Assembly (NCBI GenBank): GCA_023228945.1
Contig: JALOAI010000029.1
Location: forward strand, 1-54,740
Length of the DNA: 54,740 bases
From: Pigmentiphaga sp.
GTDB lineage: Bacteria; Pseudomonadota; Gammaproteobacteria; Burkholderiales; Burkholderiaceae_B
Reading direction: 5' to 3'
Under the pieces are notes generated by a model. That model was given only the letters and a program-made list of their open reading frames with translations, searched no databases and was not told the origin of the DNA. The position numbers and the translations under genes are program-made. Of this stretch, positions 43,739 through 52,651 are shown in pieces. Positions within the stretch are counted from its first letter, which is position 1, and every line of letters starts with the position of its first letter.

Positions 43739-45226
43739 TCAATCTGCCGCGTCGGTATCGAACCAGTGCGCCCGCGCGGCGACGATCAAGGCCTTGGCGG
43801 CGTCTTCTTCGATACCGGTGATCTCCACCAGTTCGTCGACGGCAAGGTCGGCCAGATCGTCACGCGTGAGCACCTCGCTCTCGGCCAGCTTGGCCGCCAA
43901 CTCGGGCGTGATGCCTTCCAGGCTCAGCAGATCCTGGGCGGCATCCACCCGCTCTTCCTGGGCGATGGCGTCGGTCAGCAAGGCATTGCGGGCGCGAGTG
44001 CGTAGTTCGTTGACGGTATCTTCGTCGAAGGCTTCGATCTCGAGCAGTTCCTGGATGGGAACGTAGGCAATTTCCTCGAGGCCGGTAAAGCCCTCGTTGA
44101 TGAGGATGTCGGCGACTTCTTCGTCGACGTCCAGCTTCTGGATGAACACCTGGCGCAAGCCATCGCGCTCGGCATCCTGGCGCGCCCGGCTTTCGTCGGG
44201 CGTCATGATGTTGATCTGCCAGCCGGTGAGCTCGGAGGCCAGGCGCACGTTCTGGCCGCTGCGGCCGATGGCGATGGCGAGGTTGTCTTCGTCGACCACG
44301 ACGTCCATGGCGTGGCGGTCTTCGTCGACCAGAATCGATTGCACGTTGGCCGGGGCCAACGCCCCGATCACGAACTGCGCGGGATCATCGGACCACAGCA
44401 CGATGTCGACTTGCTCGCCGCCCAGCTCGTTGCGCACGGCCTGCACACGGGAACCCCGCATGCCCACGCAGGTGCCGATGGGATCGATGCGGCGGTCGTG
44501 GGCGACCACGGCGATCTTGGCGCGCACGCCGGGATCGCGGGCCGCGCCCTTGAGCTCGAGCAGGCCCTGTTCGATTTCCGGAACTTCGTTCTCGAACAAC
44601 TGGCGGATGAAATCGGGCGCGGCGCGCGACAGGATCACTTGTTGGCCGCGCGCGGCACGGTCGATCTTGAGCACGTAGGCGCGAACGCGATCGCTGACGC
44701 GCAGGTTCTCGCGAGGAATCATCTCCGAGCGCGGCAGGCGCGCCTCGATTTTGCCGATCTCGATGATCAGGTCGCCTTTATCGACCCGTTTGACGGTGCC
44801 CGACACGATGGATTCACCACGCTCGAGGAAATCGTTGAGCAACTGCTCGCGCTCGGCATCGCGGATGCGCTGCAGGATGACCTGCTTGGCCGCCTGGGCG
44901 CCGATGCGGCCGAACTCGATGGGCTCGAGGCCTTCTTCGACGTATTCGCCGATGTCGATGTCGGCCACGTCTTCGCGGGCATCGGACAGCAGGGTTTCGC
45001 GGTCGGGTTCTTGCAGGCCGGCTTCGTCGGGCACCACCAGCCAGCGGCGAAACGCCTCGTACTCGCCGGTCTCGCGATCGATGCTGACGCGGACGTCGGC
45101 ATCTTCCCTGAAGCGCTTTTTCATGGCGGATGCCAGCGCGCTCTCGAGCGCGCCGAACACGACGTCGCGAGTCACGTTTTTCTCACGCGCCAGTGCATCG
45201 ACCAACAACAGAATCTCGCGGCTCAT
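43739..45226 (-). CDS. nusA: Transcription termination/antitermination protein NusA
   Basis: A 495-aa NusA. The N-terminal RNAP-binding domain starts MSREILLLVDALAREKNVTR, then S1 (about 137-200), KH1/KH2 (VGMRGSRVQAVRNELGGEQV and AIGRSGQNVRLASELTGW), and two acidic repeats in the C-terminal third, as in E. coli NusA (495 aa). It binds RNAP and nascent RNA, promoting pausing or antitermination. It overlaps the RimP stop by four bases, a coupled arrangement. Confidence 0.97.
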   Translation of the reverse strand: MSREILLLVDALAREKNVTRDVVFGALESALASAMKKRFREDADVRVSIDRETGEYEAFRRWLVVPDEAGLQEPDRETLLSDAREDVADIDIGEYVEEGLEPIEFGRIGAQAAKQVILQRIRDAEREQLLNDFLERGESIVSGTVKRVDKGDLIIEIGKIEARLPRSEMIPRENLRVSDRVRAYVLKIDRAARGQQVILSRAAPDFIRQLFENEVPEIEQGLLELKGAARDPGVRAKIAVVAHDRRIDPIGTCVGMRGSRVQAVRNELGGEQVDIVLWSDDPAQFVIGALAPANVQSILVDEDRHAMDVVVDEDNLAIAIGRSGQNVRLASELTGWQINIMTPDESRARQDAERDGLRQVFIQKLDVDEEVADILINEGFTGLEEIAYVPIQELLEIEAFDEDTVNELRTRARNALLTDAIAQEERVDAAQDLLSLEGITPELAAKLAESEVLTRDDLADLAVDELVEITGIEEDAAKALIVAARAHWFDTDAAD

Positions 45227-45714
45227 CGCTTTTTGCCCTTGAAATCGAGAATCGGATCCAGCTTGGCGCGCTCGATTTCGTCGAGGGCGAAATGCAGGAC
45301 CTGGGTTTCACCTTTTTTTGCTTCGAATTCGAGCCCGAACACAGGCTCGGCCTCGGCCGCTCCGGCCTCAGCCGCCTCCGGGGCTTGCAGAATTCCCGTA
45401 TATGCTTTTTGCCCTTCGAAGGGCTCGCGCAAGCGGATCGCGACCCGCTCGCCGGCAAACCGCCGAAAATCGGCTTCGCGGCGCAACGGCCGGTCGGTGC
45501 CGGGCGAACCGACCTCGAGCCGCGCGTAGTCGATGTTCTCGACCTCGAACACTCGCGAAAGATGGCGGGATACCGCTTCACAATCTTCGATACGCACACC
45601 GCCCTCGCGGTCGATGGTGACCCGGAGCAAGCCTTGCCCCGCGCGCTCGACGTCGACGAGCTCGACCTCGAGGCCCGCTATCGATTGCTCAACCAGTGCG
45701 TATAAATCGACCAT
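45223..45714 (-). CDS. rimP: Ribosome maturation factor RimP
   Basis: A 163-aa RimP from ATG at 45712-45714 (MVDLYALVEQSIAGLEVELV). YEVSD-like blocks are visible as LRVTIDREGGVRIEDCEAVS, EVGSPGTDRPLRREADFRRF and GERVAIRLREP. It is needed for 30S assembly. No Shine-Dalgarno sequence precedes the ATG; instead a terminator-like hairpin with nine Ts ends eight bases upstream. It is the first gene of the operon. Confidence 0.95.
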   Translation of the reverse strand: MVDLYALVEQSIAGLEVELVDVERAGQGLLRVTIDREGGVRIEDCEAVSRHLSRVFEVENIDYARLEVGSPGTDRPLRREADFRRFAGERVAIRLREPFEGQKAYTGILQAPEAAEAGAAEAEPVFGLEFEAKKGETQVLHFALDEIERAKLDPILDFKGKKR

Positions 45715-45722
45715 AAACAAGT

Positions 45723-45752
45723 AAAAAAAAATGGGTGGCGCTGCCAACCCAT
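45723..45752 (-). terminator. Terminator or attenuator directly before rimP
   Basis: On the minus strand ATGGGT-T-GGC, loop AGC, GCC-ACCCAT is followed by eight further Ts, ending eight bases before the rimP start codon. It has the form of an intrinsic terminator in a leader of about 300 bases. It may attenuate the operon. NusA, encoded second in the operon, is a known modulator of such sites. Confidence 0.75.
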
Positions 45753-46022
45753 CCTGTGAATAGCAGACTTGCCTGGCCGCCCGCCGCCCCTTGAGGGCGA
45801 CGGCACGGCGGGCAAGCCCGCGCCATTGGAGTGAAGCCTGCATCGGAGGCCGGCCGGCGCACACCTGGCACCGAAGCCACAGCCTTCCGGCGATTCCGGC
45901 CGCTGGCCGAACACCGGGGAAAGCCGCCCCGAACCCCGCACAAGACCCGGGCCGCGAACCCTGCCCAAAAGGCAGGGCCGTACCGCTGCGCCCGGCGTGG
46001 CAAAAATATTACCAAGCCAACA

Positions 46023-46051
46023 ATTCTAGCTTAAATCCAACGATAAATCAA
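46023..46051 (-). promoter_or_regulatory. Sigma-70-type promoter of the rimP-nusA-infB operon
   Basis: On the minus strand TTGATT (-35, 46051-46046) and TAGAAT (-10, 46028-46023) are separated by 17 bases. Transcription would start near 46015 and give a leader of about 300 bases before rimP. The leader contains a small stem CCCTGCC-TTTT-GGCAGGG (45962-45979 on the map). Confidence 0.65.
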
Positions 46052-46135
46052 ACACTTTGCAAACATACGATGACGGAGCGGCCATCCGGGCAAGCTGCAT
46101 GGCCACGTTGGCCGCCACGCCACGCCGGCCGGTTA

Positions 46136-46996
46136 TCAGGGCAGCCTATGGCCCCGCCATTCGAGAGTTTTGCCCTGGCGTTGCGCGCCGCCTCGCAGCT
46201 TGTCGCCCTCGATCGTGGCGTCGAGGGTGATGGCGGTGGCGCCTTCGCCGGCGCGCAAGGCGAGTTGCCGGCCGTTGAGCCTGCCCTCGGTGATTGGCAG
46301 GCGCTCGCCGCCGACCGTCAGATGACCCTGAACGAACTGGAAGTCTTGCGTGAGCTCCAGCGTCCACGCTTCATCCTGGCCCTGCCAGTGGCCGGCCGCC
46401 TGCACCGGCACGACGAAAAGCAGCAGGTCGCTGGTTTTGATGGCGTTCACCGGCTTGTTGGGCGCTTCGACCGTGATCTTGCGATCGGGTTGCCAATCGC
46501 CGAAACCGTAGTCGTGCGACACGATGCGCGTACCGGGCTTGAGCGCGAGCACCGTAGGCAGGAGTTTGGCGTTCACCGCGGGCAGGAGGTAAACCGTTAG
46601 TACATCCGCCCGCGAAAGATCAGTATCGAACAAATCCTGCACGAGAAAACGCGCCCGCTCGCCCACGCCCGCCGCGCTTGCGTTGCGGTTGGCCAATTCG
46701 ACCAGCCTGGGGTCGATGTCCACGCCAAAACCCTGCGCGCCGCGCCTGGCCGCCTCGATCAGCAGGCGGCCATCACCGGCGCCAAGATCGATCACGTACT
46801 CGCCGGCCTGGACAGCGGCCAGGTCGAGCATGGCGTCGACCACGCTATCAGGCGTTTGCACGTAGGGAACGTCGAGCTCGCTATCGACGCTGGCCGGCGC
46901 GAGCGCCGGGGCCAGCCCGGCACCGAAGCCGCCGACCAATAACAGAAAGCCGCCCAGACGGCGGCGCAAGAGGGAACGAGGGGCATGGGATGTCAT
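46136..46996 (-). CDS. Class I SAM-dependent methyltransferase, paralogue B, with N-terminal hydrophobic segment
   Basis: A 286-aa protein. A basic start and hydrophobic stretch (RRRLGGFLLLVGGFGAGLAP, about 12-31) suggest a signal peptide or single anchor. The methyltransferase core then follows: DVPYVQTPDSVVDAML, YVIDLGAGDGRLLIEAARR (motif I, about 68-85), FGVDIDPRLVELA and VSHDYGFGDW. The C-terminal beta-rich part carries TLELTQDFQFVQGHL. It matches the protein at 31584-32333 throughout the core. A SAM enzyme with an export-like N-terminus is unusual, because SAM is cytosolic; a membrane-anchored cytosolic form is more likely. The substrate is unknown. Confidence 0.82.
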   Translation of the reverse strand: MTSHAPRSLLRRRLGGFLLLVGGFGAGLAPALAPASVDSELDVPYVQTPDSVVDAMLDLAAVQAGEYVIDLGAGDGRLLIEAARRGAQGFGVDIDPRLVELANRNASAAGVGERARFLVQDLFDTDLSRADVLTVYLLPAVNAKLLPTVLALKPGTRIVSHDYGFGDWQPDRKITVEAPNKPVNAIKTSDLLLFVVPVQAAGHWQGQDEAWTLELTQDFQFVQGHLTVGGERLPITEGRLNGRQLALRAGEGATAITLDATIEGDKLRGGAQRQGKTLEWRGHRLP

Positions 46997-47143
46997 GGCT
47001 GAAGTATAGCAATCCCGGCATCGCTATCGGCGGCCGCCGGACACGGCGAAGGGCGCGCGGAGCAAGGTATAGTGATACGCCTTCTGCGCCCGGCGGCTTC
47101 GATCCTCCAGGTATCCTGCGTTTTTTCTCTCAGAGCTTCTGCC

Positions 47144-48124
47144 ATGCGTTATATCGAACACCAGCCTTGCGGCGGCCCCGAAGTCTTGCAAGTGGCCGAC
47201 ACCGCGCGCCCTTCGCCACGCCCCGGCGAAGTCCTGATCCAGGTTGCAGCCGCCGGCGTCAACCGGCCCGACGTCGCCCAACGCCAGGGCAGCTATCCGC
47301 CGCCGCCCGATGCCTCGCCCATCCTGGGTCTCGAAGTGGCCGGCACCATCGTCGAAGTCGGCGAAGGCGTAAGCCGTTGGCAAGTCGGCGACACCGTCTG
47401 CGCCCTCACCCCCGGCGGCGGCTATGCCGAATTCTGCGCCACGCCGGCCGAGCAGTGCCTGCCGATCCCCGAAGGCCTCAGCCTGGTCGAAGCCGCATCA
47501 TTGCCCGAAAACTACTTTACGGTCTGGACCAACGTCTTCGACCGCGGCCGCCTGCAGCCCGGCGAGCACATTCTCATCCATGGCGGCTCCAGCGGCATCG
47601 GCCAATGCGCGATCCAGCTGGCCAAGCACTTTGGCGCCACGGTGTACACCACCGTCGGCAATGCCGACAAGGCCGAGTTCTGCCGCGAGCTGGGCGCCGA
47701 CAAGGTATATCGCTACCGCGACGAAGACTGGGCCGCGCGGCTGGCCGAAGATGTCGGCAAGCGGGGGGTCGATGTGATCCTCGACATGGTCGGCGGCGAC
47801 TACACCATGAAGAACCTGCGGGCGCTGGCCATCGAAGGCCGGCTGGTGAGCATCGCCGCGCTCAACGGCCGCAAGGTGCCCGACTTCGACATCACGCCGA
47901 TCATGGTCAAGCGTCTCACCTTCACCGGTTCCACCCTGCGCCCGCGCAGCGTGGCCGATAAAGCCGCGATCGCCCAGGCGCTGCGCGATCGCGTGTGGCC
48001 GCTGTTCGCCAGCGGCAAGCTGCGCACCGTGGTCAACCGCACCTTCCCGCTGGAAGACGTGCGGGAAGCCCACGAGCTCATGGAATCGTCGCAGCACCTG
48101 GGCAAGATCGTGCTGACGCTCTGA
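47144..48124 (+). CDS. NAD(P)H quinone oxidoreductase (zinc-independent MDR family)
   Basis: A 326-aa medium-chain reductase. The GroES-like N-terminal domain has AAGVNRPDVAQRQGSYPPPP (about 36-55) and GLEVAGTIVEVGEGV. The Rossmann part has HGGSSGIGQCAIQLAKHFGA (about 147-166) and ends with FPLEDVREAHELMESSQHLG. No zinc-ligand cysteines are seen, in line with the PIG3/QOR-type quinone oxidoreductases. ATG at 47144 is the first codon of the family pattern. It is upstream of the FUSC-type gene on the same strand (37 bases). Confidence 0.92.
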   Translation: MRYIEHQPCGGPEVLQVADTARPSPRPGEVLIQVAAAGVNRPDVAQRQGSYPPPPDASPILGLEVAGTIVEVGEGVSRWQVGDTVCALTPGGGYAEFCATPAEQCLPIPEGLSLVEAASLPENYFTVWTNVFDRGRLQPGEHILIHGGSSGIGQCAIQLAKHFGATVYTTVGNADKAEFCRELGADKVYRYRDEDWAARLAEDVGKRGVDVILDMVGGDYTMKNLRALAIEGRLVSIAALNGRKVPDFDITPIMVKRLTFTGSTLRPRSVADKAAIAQALRDRVWPLFASGKLRTVVNRTFPLEDVREAHELMESSQHLGKIVLTL

Positions 48125-48161
48125 GGGGGCGGGGTCTTTTCGTCCACCCGCTGCGCGCATC

Positions 48162-50555
48162 ATGGAAGTCGGCACAGCCCGCGTACGCAAGTTCCTCTAC
48201 GGGCATTATTTCCACACCGGCCTGCGTCAGGCGGCGGGCTGTCTGCTGCCGCCCTTTCTGCTCATCGGCTTTTTTCAGATGCCGGTGGTGGGCATCGCCG
48301 CCGCGTTCGGCGCCCTGTGCGTCGCCATCCTCGATCAACCCGGCCCCCAGCGGCATCGCCTGCCCGCGATGTTCGGCAGCGGGCTCCTGGGATCGCTCAG
48401 CGCCCTGCTGACGGGTGTAGCCACCTCGTGGCCTGTGGCGCTGCTGGCCGCGGTCATGCTGCAAACCTTCGTGTTCGGGCTGTTCTCGGCCTTTGGCCGG
48501 CGTGGGGGCATGATCGGCTTCGCCTGCCTGCTGCTGATGACGCTGACCATGCACACCGCGATATCGCCCGAGGAGGCGGCATGGCATGCCCTGACCACCC
48601 TGGCGGGAGCCGTCTGGTACCTGGCCTTCAGCACGGTCATCAATCGTCTGCAGCAGGCCCGCCAAGAGCAGCAAAGCCTGGCGGTGGCGCTGTTCGCCAC
48701 CGCCGAGTACGTGGGCGCCAAGGCCGCCTTCTACGATACGGCGGTGGATCTCGATACCTCCTACCGCCAGCTCATTCCCCATCAAGCCGCACTGGCCGAG
48801 GCCCAGCAAGGCGCGCGCGACATGATCCTGGGCCTCCTGCCTCGCGCCCTGGCGCGGCACGACGCCGGCCGCATCCGTCTGGGCAATCTGTTCATCGATA
48901 TGATCGATCTGCAGGAAACGATGCTGGCCACCTATACCGACTATGCCGAACTGCGGCGCACCCTGGCCGACAGCGACCTGCTCCTCTTCGGCCGCGATGC
49001 CTTGCGCAAGCTCGCCCAGGATCTCGAGCGCATCGGCATGGCCATGGTGCAGAACCGCAAGCCGGATCGCACCACCGGCATCAAGGCCGAGCTGCGCGCC
49101 ATGGAGTACGAAGTGGTGCTGTTGCGCCGGCGGGGTTTCCCGCAGGCCGAGCCCGAGGCCTGGGTGGTGGTGGTCCAGGTGCTGCGCCGCCTGCGCACCG
49201 CCTCGCGCCTGCTGGCCCGCATGCAGGAGCATACCCACACCGCCACGCCGGTCACCGTGTCGCTGCTGCGCAGCGACAACTCGCTGGGCCGTTTTTTTTC
49301 ACGCGAAGACATGAGCGTCAAGCGCTTGCTGACGCACCTGACTCTGGAATCCCCCCATCTGCGCTACGCCATTCGCCTGACCATCGCCGTGGGCGCGGGA
49401 TTGCTCGCGGGCTGGCTGCTCGGCGAAATGGCGGGGCGCTTCGGCAGCGAGCTCGGCAACCATGGCTACTGGATCGTGCTGACGATCCTGGTCATCATGA
49501 AACCGGGCTTTGCGCTCTCGGGCCAGCGCAATCGCTGGCGCCTGGCGGGCACCCTGATCGGCTGCGGCCTGGTGCTTTTGCTGATGCATTTCACCAGCGA
49601 GCCCTGGCTCCTGCTGCTCGCGATGTTCTTCGCAGCCACGCTCTCCAACAGCCTCAACCAATTGCATTATCTGGGCGCCTCGGTGTTCAACACCATGCTC
49701 GTGCTCATCGGCTTTCACTTCCTGGCGCCCGGCTCGCTGACGCTGATCGGCGAGCGCGCGCTCGACGCCGTGATCGGCTCGGTGCTGGTCTGGCTCTGCA
49801 GCTGGATCCTGCCCTACTGGGAAAGCTGGGCGATGGGGCCATTGGCGCGTGCCGCCGTGGCCGCCAACCGCCGCTTCCTGGCCATCAGCCGCCTGCCTCC
49901 GCACGAAGAGCCGGCCTCGGTGCCCGAGCCTCGCACCGACGTGGCCTGGCGCCTGGCGCGGCGCGATGTTTATGCCGCCTTCGGCAACTTCGCCGAGGCG
50001 TTCTACCGCATGATGCGCGAGCCCGCCTCCCAGCGCATGAACGTGCCGGTGCTCAATGATTTGCTGGTACAAAACCATATGCTGGCCGCCGAGACTTCGT
50101 CGCTCAGCTCGCTGCTGCCGGTGCTGGGGCCCGAGTCGCGACAACCCGAACCTCTGCGCCGCTTGCTCGACGAGCTGGATGGCCGGCTTGGCCGGGCGAT
50201 CGCCTTGCTGGACGCTCTGCCCCGTCGTCTCGACCAGGTTTCGATGCCCTTGCCCGAGCTGACCGGGCCGCAGGCCGCCGGACCGAGCGTCGACTCGCTG
50301 CCGGCAATCAGCCGCGCGTTGGAACCCTGGGCCGGCAACCCCGCGGATGGCGTGGCCGACGACCCCGCGGCACAGCGCTTCGAGGTGGCGCACCTGACCT
50401 ATGAGTTGCGGCAGTTGATCCGCACCGTGCAACGCCTCCACGAAGACGCCCTGCTCCTGCGGCAACAGCGGCTTACGACTGGCCCGGAGGCGGTTCGGGC
50501 ACCCGCAGCAGGTGGTACAGATTCCGCAGCATCCCCGCCGTTGCCCCCCAGATGA
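48162..50555 (+). CDS. FUSC / YccS-like inner membrane protein
   Basis: A 797-aa protein with the duplicated FUSC layout. The N-terminal block of TM helices spans about 20-165 (LLPPFLLIGFFQMPVVGIAA and others), followed by a soluble helical domain of about 200 residues. A second TM block spans about 400-555 (LTIAVGAGLLAGWLLGE, YWIVLTILVIMKPGF, GTLIGCGLVLLLMHF), then a C-terminal soluble domain. The family includes AaeB-like aromatic-acid exporters and YccS. Substrate unknown. The last 83 bases overlap the convergent Nudix gene. Confidence 0.9.
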   Translation: MEVGTARVRKFLYGHYFHTGLRQAAGCLLPPFLLIGFFQMPVVGIAAAFGALCVAILDQPGPQRHRLPAMFGSGLLGSLSALLTGVATSWPVALLAAVMLQTFVFGLFSAFGRRGGMIGFACLLLMTLTMHTAISPEEAAWHALTTLAGAVWYLAFSTVINRLQQARQEQQSLAVALFATAEYVGAKAAFYDTAVDLDTSYRQLIPHQAALAEAQQGARDMILGLLPRALARHDAGRIRLGNLFIDMIDLQETMLATYTDYAELRRTLADSDLLLFGRDALRKLAQDLERIGMAMVQNRKPDRTTGIKAELRAMEYEVVLLRRRGFPQAEPEAWVVVVQVLRRLRTASRLLARMQEHTHTATPVTVSLLRSDNSLGRFFSREDMSVKRLLTHLTLESPHLRYAIRLTIAVGAGLLAGWLLGEMAGRFGSELGNHGYWIVLTILVIMKPGFALSGQRNRWRLAGTLIGCGLVLLLMHFTSEPWLLLLAMFFAATLSNSLNQLHYLGASVFNTMLVLIGFHFLAPGSLTLIGERALDAVIGSVLVWLCSWILPYWESWAMGPLARAAVAANRRFLAISRLPPHEEPASVPEPRTDVAWRLARRDVYAAFGNFAEAFYRMMREPASQRMNVPVLNDLLVQNHMLAAETSSLSSLLPVLGPESRQPEPLRRLLDELDGRLGRAIALLDALPRRLDQVSMPLPELTGPQAAGPSVDSLPAISRALEPWAGNPADGVADDPAAQRFEVAHLTYELRQLIRTVQRLHEDALLLRQQRLTTGPEAVRAPAAGGTDSAASPPLPPR

Positions 50556-51183
50556 AATAACGGCCGTAAGGCATGGAGTAGTAGCGCCGGAGGCGCTCGT
50601 CGAGGTTGGCGGTATGCAGGCGATGATTGCCGGGGTCCATCAGGAAAGCCAGGGGCACCTCGAAGACTTCGGCCACTTCGAAGGCGTCGAAGGCAACCTG
50701 TATTGGGGGCCGCACCAGACCGACCACCGGCGTCACGCGGTAGCGGCTGATGGTGAGGTACTCGGGCAGCGTGCCCAATACCTCGATCTGGCGGCGCGAG
50801 ATCCCGGTTTCTTCCTCGGTTTCGCGCAGCGCGGTGTCCACGATCCCGCGATCGCGCTCTTCGGCCCGCCCCCCGGGGAACGAGATCTGGCCGGCATGGT
50901 CGTGGAGATGATCCGTGCGTTGCGTGAGAATGACGCGCAGGCCGTCTTCGCGCGGAACGATGGGAACCAGGACGGCGGCCGGGCGGAAACCAGCCACGTC
51001 CATCCCGTGAAAACGGTTTTCGTCGGTTACCTCGGGAGTCCAGATCGGCGGCTGACGCAAACGCCTGGCGATACCCTCGGGGGTGAGAAGGGTTGCCGGT
51101 ACCGGCGGAAGATCCGGGTCTATCTGGAACGGCTGCTGTACCGGATCGAACACCGGCAAAACGATCTTGGCAGGAGAATTCAC
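50473..51183 (-). CDS. CoA pyrophosphatase-type Nudix hydrolase
   Basis: A 236-aa Nudix protein from GTG at 51181-51183 (VNSPAKIVLPVF). The domain begins near 70 (AAVLVPIVPREDGLRVILTQ). The Nudix box reads GGRAEERDRGIVDTALRETEEETG (split here as GGRAEERD, then RETEEETG) with the metal-binding REtxEE core. The upstream ISFPGG is typical of the NudL/CoAse branch, which splits CoA to 4'-phosphopantetheine and 3',5'-ADP. It is convergent with the FUSC gene, with an 83-base overlap. Confidence 0.87.
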   Translation of the reverse strand: MNSPAKIVLPVFDPVQQPFQIDPDLPPVPATLLTPEGIARRLRQPPIWTPEVTDENRFHGMDVAGFRPAAVLVPIVPREDGLRVILTQRTDHLHDHAGQISFPGGRAEERDRGIVDTALRETEEETGISRRQIEVLGTLPEYLTISRYRVTPVVGLVRPPIQVAFDAFEVAEVFEVPLAFLMDPGNHRLHTANLDERLRRYYSMPYGRYFIWGATAGMLRNLYHLLRVPEPPPGQS

Positions 51184-51200
51184 GGCGGAGGGGCCAGAAA

Positions 51201-51228
51201 AAAAGGTACTCGCTAAGGAGTACCTTTT
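51201..51228 (-). terminator. Rho-independent terminator of the rpsP-rplS operon
   Basis: AAAAGGTACTC at 51201-51211 pairs perfectly with GAGTACCTTTT at 51218-51228 around a six-base loop. On the minus strand the stem is followed by TTTTTTTCTGG. It lies 53 bases past the rplS stop and just before the Nudix start. Confidence 0.9.
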
Positions 51229-51280
51229 AGCACAATCGCCATTCGCCGCCGGCAAGATACCGGCGGGAATCCGAGTCGGC

Positions 51281-51673
51281 TTAGTTGGCGGTCGCGGCGG
51301 GCTTGGCCGCTTTGCGCACGAGCTTCTCTTTGATGCGCGCGGATTTGCCCGAACGCTCGCGGAGGTAGTACAGCTTGGCGCGGCGCACGGCGCCACGGCG
51401 CTTGACCTCGATGGAGGCGACCTGCGGCGAGTAGAGCTGGAAGGTACGCTCGACGGCTTCGCCGGAAGAGATCTTGCGGACGATGAACGACGAGTTCAGG
51501 CCACGGTTGCGACGGCCGATGACCACGCCTTCGTAGGCCTGCACGCGCCGGCGGGTGCCCTCGACGACGTTGACGTTGACCACGACCGTGTCGCCGGGAC
51601 CGAATTCGGGATGGGTTTTATCACCCATCAGGCGCTGGATTTCTTCCTGCTCGAGAATCTGGATGAGATTCAT
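51281..51673 (-). CDS. rplS: 50S ribosomal protein L19
   Basis: A 130-aa L19 from ATG at 51671-51673 (MNLIQILEQEEIQRL). PGDTVVVNVNVVEGTRRRVQ, AYEGVVIGRRNRGLNSSFIV, RKISSGEAVERTF and KVRRGAVRRAKLYYLRERSG-type C-terminus identify it. It is the last gene of rpsP-rimM-trmD-rplS; a 141-base gap separates it from trmD. Confidence 0.97.
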   Translation of the reverse strand: MNLIQILEQEEIQRLMGDKTHPEFGPGDTVVVNVNVVEGTRRRVQAYEGVVIGRRNRGLNSSFIVRKISSGEAVERTFQLYSPQVASIEVKRRGAVRRAKLYYLRERSGKSARIKEKLVRKAAKPAATAN

Positions 51674-51814
51674 GTTGGCTCCGTATTCATCATACCCAGG
51701 AGTGTTGGGAAAAGAAGTCTTCCTGGCAGAGGATGAGATTGCTGAAAACGCCCAAAACGAATCGGGCGAGACATTCATGCCCGGATAAATCCTGGGCAAC
51801 CTCTAAGTATAACC

Positions 51815-52651
51815 TTAATTTGGACCATCGCCATGACCTGGGCCCGATTCCGAGCCCAAGGCGGCAAGATAGATCTCGTCGGCTCGGCTCAGCCGGCCGG
51901 CGGCGCGCGCCGCGGCGATCAACTCCGGCCGGCGCAAGGCGGTCAGCCGCAGCGATTGCTGTCGCCGCCAGGCCTGAATGCGCTGGTGATGGCCCGAGAG
52001 CAGCACCTCGGGCACGCTCTCGCCCAGCCACTGCTCGGGGCGGGAATAATGGGGGCAATCCAACAAGCCCGACAAGGCGGCATCGAAGGAGTCCTGCCGC
52101 GCCGATTCACCGTGATTGAGCGCCCCCGGCAGCAGGCGCACGGCGGCATCGAGCATGGCCAGCAGCGCCGGCTCGCCGCCGGAAAGCACGAAGTCGCCCA
52201 GCGACCATTCATCGCTTACGTGGCGATCGATAAAACGCTGATCGATACCTTCGTAGCGGCCACAGACAAAAATCGCGCCGCTGGAATCGGCCAGCGCCTG
52301 GGCCTGCGGCTGCTCGTAGCGCTGGCCTGCCGGCGACAGCAGGATCACCGGCACTCGCCGGCCCGGCGCATCGGCCGCCGCCTCATTCCGGCTGGCCCGC
52401 GCCTCCTGCAGCGCGGCCTCCAGCGGCTGGGCCAGCATCACCATGCCTGGGCCGCCGCCATACGGACGATCGTCGACCGTGCGATGCGTATCGCGAGTAA
52501 AGTCGCGGGGATTCCAGGCTTGCAAATGCCAAAGGCCCCGCGCGTGCGCACGCCCGCTGACGCCGGAACCGGTGAGCGGCCCGAAAAACTCGGGAAACAA
52601 CGTGATCACGTCGAACCGCGGACGGCGGGCCGACGGCCGTTGCTCAGACAT
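51815..52651 (-). CDS. trmD: tRNA (guanine-37-N1)-methyltransferase TrmD
   Basis: A 278-aa SPOUT methyltransferase. FDVITLFPEFFGPLTGSGVS (about 13-32), DDRPYGGGPGMVMLAQPLEA, FVCGRYEGIDQRF (SAM-binding knot, about 130), EWSLGDFVLSGGEPA and HYSRPEQWLGE with the catalytic Asp region are all present. It methylates G37 of tRNAs reading CNN codons. Its start overlaps the RimM stop by eight bases. Confidence 0.97.
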   Translation of the reverse strand: MSEQRPSARRPRFDVITLFPEFFGPLTGSGVSGRAHARGLWHLQAWNPRDFTRDTHRTVDDRPYGGGPGMVMLAQPLEAALQEARASRNEAAADAPGRRVPVILLSPAGQRYEQPQAQALADSSGAIFVCGRYEGIDQRFIDRHVSDEWSLGDFVLSGGEPALLAMLDAAVRLLPGALNHGESARQDSFDAALSGLLDCPHYSRPEQWLGESVPEVLLSGHHQRIQAWRRQQSLRLTALRRPELIAAARAAGRLSRADEIYLAALGSESGPGHGDGPN

